A DNA stretch of 47,195 nucleotides from a virus, in IMG/VR virus record IMGVR_UViG_3300045994_000459, positions 1 to 47,195 of that record; one strand, written 5' to 3'. The position numbers and the translations under genes were made by a program. The notes under the pieces were generated by a model. The model worked only from the letters and a program-made list of their open reading frames with translations. It was not told where the DNA came from and made no database searches. Position 1 is the first letter of the stretch; every line of letters begins with the position of its first letter. Below are positions 35,813 through 43,728 of the stretch, one piece after another.

Positions 35813-36997
35813 ATGCATATAGTTGTTCCAACGGGAGACTTTCTCCGCCTACTGGCTAGGCTCAAGCCATTAAAATCTATAACTACAACTGGCTTTGCTT
35901 TTCCGATTTATACTTTAGAGGCGTATAAGAATAAAGTTCGTTTGATCATAAGTGATAATACATCCATCGTTTCATCCTCAGAAATATTTGCTACAGTGAC
36001 TGAACCAGGTATAGTGAGCTTAAATGGAAATGACTTTTTCCAAATGATTGCCAAGATACCTGCGGCAGACAACAAAGATAGCGGCTCTAAATCCTTGGAT
36101 CTGCAATCCTCTAGCACCAAACTCTTTTTAAGCACCATAGTTCATTACGGGGATATTAAAAAGAGCATTAGCCAAAAGCGAACATTTACTCTGGTAAGCA
36201 CTAACCTGTCGGCCCGAGACGACTTTGATCCTCAGGGAGATCAAGCCGTTCGTATTAAATTACCAGCATTATACCTGTCTGACGTCTTCAAGGTCTTGGG
36301 AAAGACAGTAGCCAGTTATACCTCTGACATGGCGGGGCTTTCCGGGGTACTAATCAGATGTAAAGCCGAGAAATTACTCTTCGTAGTATCTGACGGATTC
36401 AGAATTATTGAGATTGCTTACCCTACTCCTGTAAAGAGTAAAGACTTTGATATTATACTTCCTAAATTGACATGTTCCTTATTACAATCCTTAATATATG
36501 ATGGGGATGAACTAGAGATTCTCTCAGATAGCCACCAAGTAAAGTTTAGAATAGATACCGACGGGCTAGTGACCTCTGTTGTGTCATCTCTCATCGTAGC
36601 CTATTTTCCTCCTTATGAATCTATCTTTGCGGCTACAGGAGAGAAGGTTAAACTCTACACAAGGCTTCTGGCTGATAATATTTCTAATGTTAGGCAGGTG
36701 CTAGAAGAAGAACCCTATAGGCTCAAACTGGAATTTAGTAAGAAACAATTAAATTTGACTAACTTGAAACAAAGTTCACATGTAAGTTTCTCAAATGATG
36801 GTCTTCCTTTGCTTTCTCCCATAAAGACTCCTTTTGATTTGGTTGTTAATGCTATTCTCATGGAGAATTCTTTGGCAATCATAGGATCAGAGTTTATATC
36901 CATTATGGTCCCAGGGGGAGGGAAGCCAATTATTGTAGATAACGAGGATACAGATTTAAGAATAAAGATAGCAATAGCATTAGCAGAAGAGGATTAA
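35813..36997 (+). CDS. dnaN: DNA polymerase sliding clamp (beta subunit-like)
   Basis: 394 residues, close to the bacterial beta clamp length (about 370). The ATG at 35813 follows AGGGG (35803-35807). Family-like segments: an N-terminal FLRLLARLKPL helix; in the middle domain LSGVLIRCKAEKLLFVVSDG followed by FRIIEIAYP, matching the clamp pattern 'L.GV.....L..VATDG.RL'; in the last domain IVAYFPPYESIF, matching the 'G.FPDY..I' stretch; and a C-terminal KPIIVDNE strand before a divergent tail. The clamp encircles DNA and tethers the replicative polymerase. Here it opens the replication operon, although no clamp loader or polymerase lies in the window. The sequence is divergent, so the assignment rests on pattern and position. 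Confidence 0.8.
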   Translation: MHIVVPTGDFLRLLARLKPLKSITTTGFAFPIYTLEAYKNKVRLIISDNTSIVSSSEIFATVTEPGIVSLNGNDFFQMIAKIPAADNKDSGSKSLDLQSSSTKLFLSTIVHYGDIKKSISQKRTFTLVSTNLSARDDFDPQGDQAVRIKLPALYLSDVFKVLGKTVASYTSDMAGLSGVLIRCKAEKLLFVVSDGFRIIEIAYPTPVKSKDFDIILPKLTCSLLQSLIYDGDELEILSDSHQVKFRIDTDGLVTSVVSSLIVAYFPPYESIFAATGEKVKLYTRLLADNISNVRQVLEEEPYRLKLEFSKKQLNLTNLKQSSHVSFSNDGLPLLSPIKTPFDLVVNAILMENSLAIIGSEFISIMVPGGGKPIIVDNEDTDLRIKIAIALAEED

Positions 36998-37006
36998 GGA
37001 GGGTGA

Positions 37007-37717
37007 ATGGCAAAACGTGTTACCAAGAATAAACCTGTAATCTCTGAAGAGGTTCAGATAAAGTCTTATGTAGAGTATCTCCGAAACCATGGGTATAGTG
37101 TGTTTCGATTAGAAGACTGTAATGATATTGAGGAGGCGGAAAGTATACGGAAGCTACAACTATCAGGCTATAAAATAGAGCATATCAAAGACTCTATGGT
37201 AAAAATAGACGCTAATAACATAGCATCGGCTGATGACATAGCTCTCTATTTCTTCGAGAAGCTCAGGCGATTAGATAGCCGAAGGGTTGATTCTTACAAG
37301 TTAACGGATCCTAAGGCCCGCAGAGTAGATTGTAGTGTAGTTAACAGTTTTATAAAATGGCGTACAGATGATAATAGTATTTCATTGACACAGGCCATAG
37401 AAGAATTATTTATGGTAATAGACGTTATGTTTGCTAGGGCCACTGAGTGGTCTTTAGATATATATAGTATGGGCATATTAAGTATTGTACATAATAAACC
37501 CTTCGTGATGTCACTCCTCCGTGAAGTTCATGTTGTAATGGACCAGAGGCTAAATTACAATACTTCTTGTCTAGTCAAATCGGATGATGAGGACAGTTAC
37601 TCGACTATGTTGGAGATGAGCAAGGCTCAAATGACAAAAATAGTTAAAGCCAAACCAGGCCCAAAGCGAAAAATAAAAATAGGAGATACGGATGCCCAAA
37701 AAGGTAAAGAAAAATGA
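37007..37717 (+). CDS. Unrecognised protein between clamp and recombinase
   Basis: 236 residues. The ATG at 37007 follows AAGGAGG (36996-37002). The sequence is mostly helical and charged. The N-terminal part has two short alpha/beta units (SYVEYLRNHGYSVFRLED and LQLSGYKIEHIKDSMVKID). The C-terminal 30 residues are basic (KAKPGPKRKIKIG), suggesting DNA or protein contact. It overlaps the recA gene by 26 bases, so the two are co-translated. The position suggests a replication or recombination accessory role (such as a loader or initiator), but no family is recognised and the function is left open. Confidence 0.55.
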   Translation: MAKRVTKNKPVISEEVQIKSYVEYLRNHGYSVFRLEDCNDIEEAESIRKLQLSGYKIEHIKDSMVKIDANNIASADDIALYFFEKLRRLDSRRVDSYKLTDPKARRVDCSVVNSFIKWRTDDNSISLTQAIEELFMVIDVMFARATEWSLDIYSMGILSIVHNKPFVMSLLREVHVVMDQRLNYNTSCLVKSDDEDSYSTMLEMSKAQMTKIVKAKPGPKRKIKIGDTDAQKGKEK

Positions 37718-38918
37718 GGACGCCAATAAGGATGAGAGTGTTAAGAAGGAAACGAAGGCTAAAAAGGTTAAGAAGGACGCAGCCGCAACTGAAGTCCCTG
37801 CTAAGATAGATCCGCAAAAGGCTTTTAAGATGGCCGCCGCGGCCGTAGATAAGAAGTTCCCCAAAGCATTTCATGCATGGTTACATGAAGATGACAAATT
37901 GATCCAACGTCGATTTAGTAGTGGTTCTATCAGCCTTGATACTGCTATGGATGGTAAAGGTTTACCACATGGTCGTATCATAGAAGTATGGGGGCCATCG
38001 GGAGGCGGGAAGACCAGTTGGGCCTTAGAGACAGCATGGCATCTACAGCGCCAGACTGGACTAGGTGTAGTATTTATGGACCTAGAGCGTAAGTTTGACC
38101 CTTCGCTGTTGAATAAATGGCAGGGTGGCTTCTTACCTAATATGACTCGACTTGAGATGCCTGAGTCAGGTGAAGATGCGTTCGCAACTCTTCTGTATTA
38201 TCTGGAGAGTGAGGGTACTGGTATTGTAATCATGGATAGTGTAAGTGCTATCAGGTCATCAAAGGTATTAGAAGCTGATGACCAAGAGACATACTTCGGA
38301 GCTTCTGCTAAACTGATTGGTGAGTGGTTACCTAAGATTTCTAGTGCATCCGCACGTACTGGTGTACCAATCTTATTTGTTAACCAGGTAAGGGCCAAGT
38401 TGGATGCAGGAAAGAAGGCTCGTGGGCGCGCCAAACTTAGAAAATATGGAGGAATGGCCTATGACCACTGGGTCTGTGTATCTCTATTCTTAGGGCGCAT
38501 AGGTGCTCCCCTTAATGACGGAGCCCGAGATTATGCACAGTGGTCCAAGATGGTTGTATACAAGAACCACAGTTGCGATACTAAATTTAAGGAATGGAAT
38601 CTTTTATTGAACTATGGAACAGGATTTGATAATGTAGCAGAACTTGTAGATCGGGCATCTTCAATAGGTATTATATCTACGAACGGTTCCTGGCTCACTT
38701 TAGGAGATATACAAGTCCAAGGTAAAGCTGCAATGCTAGATGCGGTCAGACAAGCACCAGATGCACAAAAATATCTATGGGATGAGGTTAAGAGAATGCA
38801 ATTGCTTAGCCAGACTGCTCCTGTCACATCAGACGAATCTTACGCGGCCCCTGGGTCTTGGACCGATGCTGAAGAAGACGGAGTTGAAGTAACCATTGAT
38901 GGAGTAGAGTTTGACTAA
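37692..38918 (+). CDS. recA: RecA-type recombinase
   Basis: 408 residues from the ATG after AGGAG (37681-37685). It has a Lys/Ala-rich N-terminal extension of about 45 residues. The ATPase core has Walker A GPSGGGKTS (about 100-108), FMDLERKFDP matching the RecA 'DAEHALDP' segment with its catalytic Glu, Walker B GIVIMDSVSAI (about 176-186), and VPILFVNQVRAK before loop L2 (about 227-238). The C-terminal part has the RecA-like pattern ELVDRASSIGIISTNGSWLT. RecA proteins form filaments on single-stranded DNA and catalyse strand exchange; in phages they support recombination-dependent replication and repair. Near it are a nuclease, a possible mediator, SSB and a RuvC-like resolvase, which makes a full pathway plausible. 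It joins the next gene by TAATG. Confidence 0.93.
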   Translation: MPKKVKKNEDANKDESVKKETKAKKVKKDAAATEVPAKIDPQKAFKMAAAAVDKKFPKAFHAWLHEDDKLIQRRFSSGSISLDTAMDGKGLPHGRIIEVWGPSGGGKTSWALETAWHLQRQTGLGVVFMDLERKFDPSLLNKWQGGFLPNMTRLEMPESGEDAFATLLYYLESEGTGIVIMDSVSAIRSSKVLEADDQETYFGASAKLIGEWLPKISSASARTGVPILFVNQVRAKLDAGKKARGRAKLRKYGGMAYDHWVCVSLFLGRIGAPLNDGARDYAQWSKMVVYKNHSCDTKFKEWNLLLNYGTGFDNVAELVDRASSIGIISTNGSWLTLGDIQVQGKAAMLDAVRQAPDAQKYLWDEVKRMQLLSQTAPVTSDESYAAPGSWTDAEEDGVEVTIDGVEFD

Positions 38919-39265
38919 TGAGTGATTTCGAGGAATACATAGGGGATCTGCTAGCAGAAGCATTTTCTCAAGCTACGATCAAGCCACAGTTTACAGTAAA
39001 TTATATGAATCAACTGCTATTTTTTGATTTTTATATACCTGCACTTAACCTACTGGTGGAATGTCAAGGTGAACAGCATTATAAATATGTGCCTTATTTT
39101 CATGGTTCCAAGGCAGAGTATAAACTACATGTTCAGAGAGATGCTCTAAAACGGGAATGGGCTAAACAACAGAAGATTACCTTATATGAGATCCCATTTA
39201 ATAAGCGGCCTAAAAGTGCGGCTCAGTTATTTAATGAAATCTATGAGGAACTGGAGTTAGAATGA
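38918..39265 (+). CDS. Small PD-(D/E)XK-like endonuclease
   Basis: 115 residues, starting at the ATG of a TAATG overlap. The core FFDFYIPALNLLVECQGEQH has an Asp in a strand followed by a Glu-x-Gln-Gly pattern and a His, as in Vsr-like/DUF559-like members of the PD-(D/E)XK nuclease superfamily. The helix RDALKREWAKQQ and the strand ITLYEIPF that follow match the rest of that small fold. It would cut DNA, probably as a repair or recombination nuclease working with the RecA-type protein directly upstream. The specificity cannot be told. An ATGA overlap couples it to the next gene. Confidence 0.7.
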   Translation: MSDFEEYIGDLLAEAFSQATIKPQFTVNYMNQLLFFDFYIPALNLLVECQGEQHYKYVPYFHGSKAEYKLHVQRDALKREWAKQQKITLYEIPFNKRPKSAAQLFNEIYEELELE

Positions 39266-39729
39266 CCGATGTAGAAACAAAAACTAAATGGTTTGTAGAT
39301 GAATTGCTAAGTAATTATCCAGATGTAGATGGTCTTGTTAGAAAGAGTTTTGGGGATGATTTTATTAGAAGTATTGCATACCAGCCACCAGAATTATTAA
39401 GCATAACTATGGCGGCACTTTCTAGGTTCTTGGCCCATGTTCAGTTCTTTGGGAACCAGATGCATGCTGAAGCAGCACGGCTTAAGCGTGTCTTCGAAGG
39501 AAAGAAGTTTACTACGATAGCAGGACTCCAAGGTGTGACTGATCGTACTACAGGAAATGTTATGTTAGCCAAGGCTTATCAGGCTAATCCAGAGTTATTG
39601 CAGATAGAAGAACAGTTGGGCAACGCTGAAGAGATGGCCAAGTATTATGATCGTATGCCAGATCGTCTTAGTGAGCACATTCAAGTGATAAAGTATGAGC
39701 TTCGTCGTAGGGAAGGAGGCAGACGTTGA
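39262..39729 (+). CDS. Small helical protein, possible UvsY-like recombination mediator
   Basis: 155 residues, almost entirely helical. The layout is a long helix with MHAEAARLKRVFEGKKF, a short linker with Thr and Gly, then NPELLQIEEQLGNAEEMAKY and a second long helix ending SEHIQVIKYELRRRE. This order (helix, exposed linker, LxxxExxL helix, final helix) is reminiscent of phage UvsY-type proteins, which load RecA/UvsX onto SSB-coated DNA. Its place after recA and a nuclease and before the helicase would suit that job. The resemblance is one of plan only; no motif proves it. A helicase loader or an unrelated small protein is also possible. Confidence 0.5.
   Translation: MTDVETKTKWFVDELLSNYPDVDGLVRKSFGDDFIRSIAYQPPELLSITMAALSRFLAHVQFFGNQMHAEAARLKRVFEGKKFTTIAGLQGVTDRTTGNVMLAKAYQANPELLQIEEQLGNAEEMAKYYDRMPDRLSEHIQVIKYELRRREGGRR
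39713..39719 (+). promoter_or_regulatory. Ribosome binding site for a TTG start
   Basis: AAGGAGG ends six bases before the TTG at 39726, and no ATG or GTG lies in frame before the conserved ERAVLACAL segment. The site therefore fixes a TTG start for the helicase gene. Confidence 0.7.
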
Positions 39730-41195
39730 TAAATTCTTTTGAGAGGTCTCATACCGAACGGGCAGTTTTAGCCTGTGCCCTGCAAAATCCAGACTTAATA
39801 ATTGGTTTTGATGGTAAGTTAGATATTAACGCTTTTCATTCCCCTCTAAATCAAGCTCTTATTCGCACATGTCTCAAATTATATGAGCAAGGATACAAAA
39901 GGTTTGAGCGGGAATTAATTTTTAATCAGGTGATTACACAGCCTATTGAAGGCTTTGCTCCTGATCAAGTCAATATGTATATTACTAGCCTTCTAGGGGC
40001 AGATGTGCATTCTATTAATTTTGAGTTATATGTTACCGATCTCTTAGATGCCTATTCTAAATATAAACTTCAGAAAACACTAACAGATTCGTTGGATAAA
40101 CTAACTCGCTATGGCGATCAGTCTGCTGCAACGGATATCATTAGTTCTATCCAATCGGAGATTATGTCCTTGCACATGGGTATATCTTCTGATGAGCCCG
40201 AAGATGTATGTGCTGGAATACAAGAGCACATAGATGCTATGTTCGAACACCCAGAAGATAATTTGGGTATTCCTACTGGTATATCTTTGTTGGATGAACT
40301 TATTTTAGGATGGCTCAAAACAAAACTATATGTTATTGCAGCCCGACCTGGGCGAGGTAAGTCTGCCTTCTTGATGCAGTCAGCAATTTGGGCTTCTTTT
40401 TATGCTCACATCAATAGGTGCCCAGTATTATATATTGATACCGAGATAGGTACTAAGGAATTCAAAAATAGAACTCTTGCTCACCTATCTTCAGTGGATG
40501 CTTTAAAGATAATGCGTGCTGGATGGCGGGATGATCCTGCTGCCGTAGAAAACATGAATGCTGCTGTAAAGATTATGCAGAGCAATACTGGCAATAGATA
40601 TATGCACAGATATGTTCCTGGATTTAAGACTTCTCAAGTTGAAAATATGATTAAGAAGTCAGTGTATAATCATGGTACTGGCTTAGTAATCTTTGATTAT
40701 CTGAAAGAGCCTAGAGACATTGAAGATAAGGCCAGATGGCAAAAAGTAGGCGAATTGTGTCGCATGCTTAAAGAATTGGCTGGTCAACTTGAGATACCTG
40801 TGATTACAGCTCTACAGCAAAATAAAAAAGGTGAAGGGGTTAGCCGTGTTGATGCTAGTGCTATGGGAGAGAGTGACGATCCTTATAAAGAGTCAGATGT
40901 TACTTGTATGCTAAATTGGAAGACAGCAAAGGAGGTTCAAGCCGAAACCTTGAACGCTGGTACTCACAGATTTCAGATCGTAAAGGGTAGATATACACAG
41001 GCGCAGTTGAATGGACTTAACTTTCGATACTTTGGGTACTGTTTTAGATTTATCGCTTCACCTATACAACAACTGATGGAGGTTGGAGGATTTAATGCCA
41101 ATAATGCAACAACTCCCGCACCAATTGGACAATTACCAACGGTCACGGAGCACCAAGCAGCCCCGTTCGCAAACTATGGACAAGGGACTAGTTGA
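39726..41195 (+). CDS. dnaB: Replicative DNA helicase, DnaB family
   Basis: 489 residues from a TTG start with a strong ribosome binding site, overlapping the previous stop. The N-terminal domain (about 8-150) has the DnaB-type opening ERAVLACALQNPDLI. A short linker leads to the RecA-fold motor: GIPTGISLLDELI, Walker A ARPGRGKSA (about 205-213), TEIGTKEF (a TEM-like segment), Walker B GLVIFDYLK (about 318-326) and TALQQNKKG. DnaB hexamers unwind the replication fork and recruit primase, whose gene follows directly and overlaps by about 100 bases. The C-terminal 35 residues are Pro/Ala/Gln-rich and probably disordered, which may be what allows the overlap. Confidence 0.92.
   Translation: MINSFERSHTERAVLACALQNPDLIIGFDGKLDINAFHSPLNQALIRTCLKLYEQGYKRFERELIFNQVITQPIEGFAPDQVNMYITSLLGADVHSINFELYVTDLLDAYSKYKLQKTLTDSLDKLTRYGDQSAATDIISSIQSEIMSLHMGISSDEPEDVCAGIQEHIDAMFEHPEDNLGIPTGISLLDELILGWLKTKLYVIAARPGRGKSAFLMQSAIWASFYAHINRCPVLYIDTEIGTKEFKNRTLAHLSSVDALKIMRAGWRDDPAAVENMNAAVKIMQSNTGNRYMHRYVPGFKTSQVENMIKKSVYNHGTGLVIFDYLKEPRDIEDKARWQKVGELCRMLKELAGQLEIPVITALQQNKKGEGVSRVDASAMGESDDPYKESDVTCMLNWKTAKEVQAETLNAGTHRFQIVKGRYTQAQLNGLNFRYFGYCFRFIASPIQQLMEVGGFNANNATTPAPIGQLPTVTEHQAAPFANYGQGTS
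41085..41090 (+). promoter_or_regulatory. Ribosome binding site for the primase gene, inside the helicase gene
   Basis: GGAGGA lies 5 bases before the ATG at 41095. A later ATG at 41176 has no good motif upstream. The site favours a start well inside the end of the helicase gene. Confidence 0.55.
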
Positions 41196-42192
41196 GCATA
41201 TAAAACAGATAGTCGATGCTGAACTAGTAGTTAATAGTTTAGGTATTGATGTGGATAAATCTTATGGTAGATTTGCTAGGGCTAAGTGTCCTTTCCATGG
41301 AGGACATAATAAGACCTCCTTTTCCATAGATTTAAGTACTGGACATTGGTCCTGCTTTTCTTCGGGATGTCATCACGGATACAGCGATATTATAGGCTTA
41401 GTACAGTTATCAAACCGATGTAACTTTGTAGATGCTGTTAAATATTTGGCTGGTATATCTGGTATAGACCTAGATGGGGATAATAGTCACCTTGCCTACA
41501 CGGCCCTAATAAAAAAAGATGTAACTGATTTTATTAGAAGATCGCAAAAAAGTGAAGTTGAGTTGGATTTGTGTACTATATCTAATATAGAGGAATATGT
41601 TTTGGGTTGGATACAAAACAGGCCAGATTATTTTTATAAGAAAGGATATTCCCACGCAATCCAAGATTATTTTGAGGTAGGGGGGCACTTGGACTATCAG
41701 GGTCTACCTCGTGCATGCTTCCCGGTTAGGGATGACCAAGGACGCATAGTTGCTTGGGATGGAAGACGTATTGATAACGATGATGAGCCTAGGTATTTTC
41801 TTCAGCCTAGGGGTTTTCCTAAAGGACAAGTTCTCTATCATTATCACCGAGCAAAAGACTACATGGCAGCCTTTAATGGTGTATTGTTCGTGGTAGAGGG
41901 CTATAAGGCCTGCTGGAGCATGGTACAGGCAGGTTATTTTAATACAGTGGCCTGCATGGGGGCCGGGTTAGTAGCAGGACAAATTAGTTTACTATTGAAA
42001 AACTTAACACTTAAACGTATTATTTCGGTATTAGATGGGGACGATGCAGGGCGTAACGGCTCTCGTCGTATGAAAAGAGAACTAGGTTATTTATGTGATC
42101 TTACGATTATAGATATGCCAGATGAACACGATCCTAGTACATTTGTACGAGACCCTAAAGCACTACACACAATAATAACACCACATATCTAA
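41095..42192 (+). CDS. dnaG: DnaG-type DNA primase
   Basis: 366 residues from the ATG at 41095; 339 if the ATG at 41176 is used. A zinc-binding domain is seen in CPFHGGHNKTSFSID, GHWSCFSSGCHHG (Cys 65, His 68, Cys 87, Cys 92), the CHC2 pattern of DnaG primases. The TOPRIM domain has VEGYKACW (Glu 268) and SVLDGDDAGR (Asp 314, 316 and 317), the metal-binding acidic residues. Primase makes the RNA primers for lagging-strand synthesis and works with DnaB. It is shorter than bacterial DnaG (about 580) and lacks the C-terminal helicase-binding domain, so contact with helicase must occur otherwise. The first 27 residues, read in the overlap, are basic/Gln-rich and probably disordered. Confidence 0.9.
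   Translation: MPIMQQLPHQLDNYQRSRSTKQPRSQTMDKGLVEHIKQIVDAELVVNSLGIDVDKSYGRFARAKCPFHGGHNKTSFSIDLSTGHWSCFSSGCHHGYSDIIGLVQLSNRCNFVDAVKYLAGISGIDLDGDNSHLAYTALIKKDVTDFIRRSQKSEVELDLCTISNIEEYVLGWIQNRPDYFYKKGYSHAIQDYFEVGGHLDYQGLPRACFPVRDDQGRIVAWDGRRIDNDDEPRYFLQPRGFPKGQVLYHYHRAKDYMAAFNGVLFVVEGYKACWSMVQAGYFNTVACMGAGLVAGQISLLLKNLTLKRIISVLDGDDAGRNGSRRMKRELGYLCDLTIIDMPDEHDPSTFVRDPKALHTIITPHI
41567..41581 (+). repeat. Third exact copy of the 15-base intergenic repeat
   Basis: ATTTGTGTACTATAT, identical to 35616-35630 and 35759-35773, lies within the primase coding sequence (encoding Asp-Leu-Cys-Thr-Ile). It lacks the right half of the palindrome. It could be a chance match, an internal promoter or a protein-binding site. 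Confidence 0.7.
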
Positions 42193-42203
42193 CAGGAGAA
42201 AAA

Positions 42204-42869
42204 ATGGAAACAGTATATGATCCAAATGCAAATCAAACTTATGCTCCAAATCAGGGAACTTATACCCCTGATGGTACATATGTTCCACCACAACAGCAAT
42301 CAGTCCCGCCGCAACAGCAGGCTCCGCCTCCGCCGCAATGGCAACAGGCCCCACCTCCACAGCAGCCACCTGATGCACACCAACAGTGGCAGCAGGGACA
42401 GCAGCCGCCTCCACCACAAGGACAGCAACAGTGGCAGCCACCGCAGGATCAGTCGCAGTGGCAGCAAGCTCCGCCCCCACAGCAACAGCAGCGTGCCCAG
42501 TTGATTAAACTGGCACCGACTCGTGGACAAATGCAGAGAACAAACTTGTGTATGATTGAGGGGTGGCTTAATGGGTGCAAGGTTACTACTCTAGGTGATG
42601 GAAACATTCGTCTAGGCTTCTTTATCATATGGGAAATGGTTCAATACGAGAATGGACAGCCTAAGTTAGGACCCAATGGTCAAGTGGAAGTACGAGACTT
42701 CCGCTATATGTGCCAGGCTTGGGGCCAGGTTGCTCAGCAACTCTCCCAGCTACCAGAAGGAACAGCCATAAAGATTTATGGTACTCTTAACCGCTGGAAC
42801 GCTTCTAGAGATACCAATAATCCTAACTGGATTACTGATATAAAAGTTAATAGATTTGATCCGTTGTAA
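42204..42869 (+). CDS. ssb: Single-stranded DNA-binding protein with N-terminal Pro/Gln-rich arm
   Basis: 221 residues; the ATG follows AGGAG (42194-42198). Residues 1-105 are low-complexity, dominated by Pro, Gln, Ala and Trp. The OB-fold is C-terminal (about 112-221): CMIEGWLNGCKVTTLGDG, then FRYMCQAWGQVAQQLSQL, EGTAIKIYGTLNRW and DIKVNRFDPL, matching the SSB pattern of strands ending in 'V.G.L....W'. SSB coats unwound DNA and recruits replication and recombination proteins. In bacterial SSB the disordered tail follows the OB-fold and ends in an acidic tip; here the order is reversed. No DDDIPF tip is present; the protein ends in FDPL. Neighbouring primase, helicase and recA support the call. 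Confidence 0.78.
   Translation: METVYDPNANQTYAPNQGTYTPDGTYVPPQQQSVPPQQQAPPPPQWQQAPPPQQPPDAHQQWQQGQQPPPPQGQQQWQPPQDQSQWQQAPPPQQQQRAQLIKLAPTRGQMQRTNLCMIEGWLNGCKVTTLGDGNIRLGFFIIWEMVQYENGQPKLGPNGQVEVRDFRYMCQAWGQVAQQLSQLPEGTAIKIYGTLNRWNASRDTNNPNWITDIKVNRFDPL
42283..42500 (+). repeat. Low-complexity Pro/Gln-coding tract in ssb
   Basis: CAG/CAA/CCA/CCG codons dominate this stretch, encoding runs such as PPQQQ and QWQQAPPP. It is more GC-rich than the rest of the window. Imperfect repeats of this kind can vary in length by slippage or recombination. Confidence 0.75.
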
Positions 42870-42885
42870 GAGGTAAAGATCAGGA

Positions 42886-43728
42886 ATGAGTGAGTCATAT
42901 TATGATATTTTAGGAGTACCTAGTAACGCGAATGAAGACGAGATCAAGAAAGCTTATAGAAAATTAGCACTAGAGACTCACCCCGATCACAATGAGGGAG
43001 ATAACGAGGCTGAGGATAGATTTAAACAAATCTCTGAGGCCTATGATATCCTCGGTGATCCTCAAAAACGCATGAATTATGATAATCCGCCGCAGTCGAA
43101 TCCGTTTGGGTTTGACTTCGGCCCTTTTGGGTTCCCCGGGGGACCTGTTCCAGGAGGATTTGGTTTTCATTTCTCTTCCGATAGACCTCCTGCTCCTCCT
43201 ATCCCTGTACCTGGAACACAGCAAGGCCGGAATCAAGAAATCGAGATAGCGGTTAATCCCTTTGATCTCCTTCTGCAGCATCAGATTAATATTACATATC
43301 CCAGGTTGGTGAAATGCAAGGAATGCGGTGGGCGCGGCGCCGATCTGAAACATTGTCCTGTATGTGAAGGACATGGTATAAGACGAGAAGTAAAGGAAGC
43401 TGGAAGACAGCGTAGGATTATTGATAGTCCTTGTGGTAGTTGTGGTCATACGGGATTAATAAAGGAAAACGAATGTACAGCCTGTGGAGGGACAGGACTA
43501 ACTGGCGAGTCCCATACTGCTACTGTTAAATTATCACCTCACCATGATAATGGTAGAGTAATAGTTCCCAATGAAGGTTTCTTTGGGCCCTACGGGGGCC
43601 CTGCGGGGAATTTAATTCTACACCTTAGGATAATCTACCCAACTCTAGATCAGATAACTGAACCAGCACTAGAAAAATTGAAGGAGGCTTACGAGTTAAT
43701 TTATAATAGAACAACGGAGAATACCTAA
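42886..43728 (+). CDS. dnaJ: DnaJ-type co-chaperone, short C-terminus
   Basis: 280 residues, against about 375 in bacterial DnaJ. The J-domain (about 4-66) has [20 protein letters not shown], an intact HPD (about 32-34) that triggers Hsp70 ATPase, and [15 protein letters not shown] Gly/Phe-rich linker follows ([12 protein letters not shown]). Then comes the cysteine-rich domain with four CxxCxGxG-like units ([32 protein letters not shown], about 144-205), and an end of beta domain I ([15 protein letters not shown]). The last beta domain and dimerisation part are missing. It probably recruits the host DnaK to a phage replication or assembly complex, as host DnaJ does in lambda replication; this is inference. 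Its place in the replication operon favours that role. Confidence 0.92.
   Translation: MSESYYDILGVPSNANEDEIKKAYRKLALETHPDHNEGDNEAEDRFKQISEAYDILGDPQKRMNYDNPPQSNPFGFDFGPFGFPGGPVPGGFGFHFSSDRPPAPPIPVPGTQQGRNQEIEIAVNPFDLLLQHQINITYPRLVKCKECGGRGADLKHCPVCEGHGIRREVKEAGRQRRIIDSPCGSCGHTGLIKENECTACGGTGLTGESHTATVKLSPHHDNGRVIVPNEGFFGPYGGPAGNLILHLRIIYPTLDQITEPALEKLKEAYELIYNRTTENT

Noticed and set aside
42163-42480. Minus-strand and alternate-frame open frames over the Pro/Gln-rich ssb region
   Set aside because: They arise from CAG/CCA-type low-complexity codons; the products are repeats of Ala/Val or Ser/Arg without ribosome binding sites. All supported genes are on the + strand.
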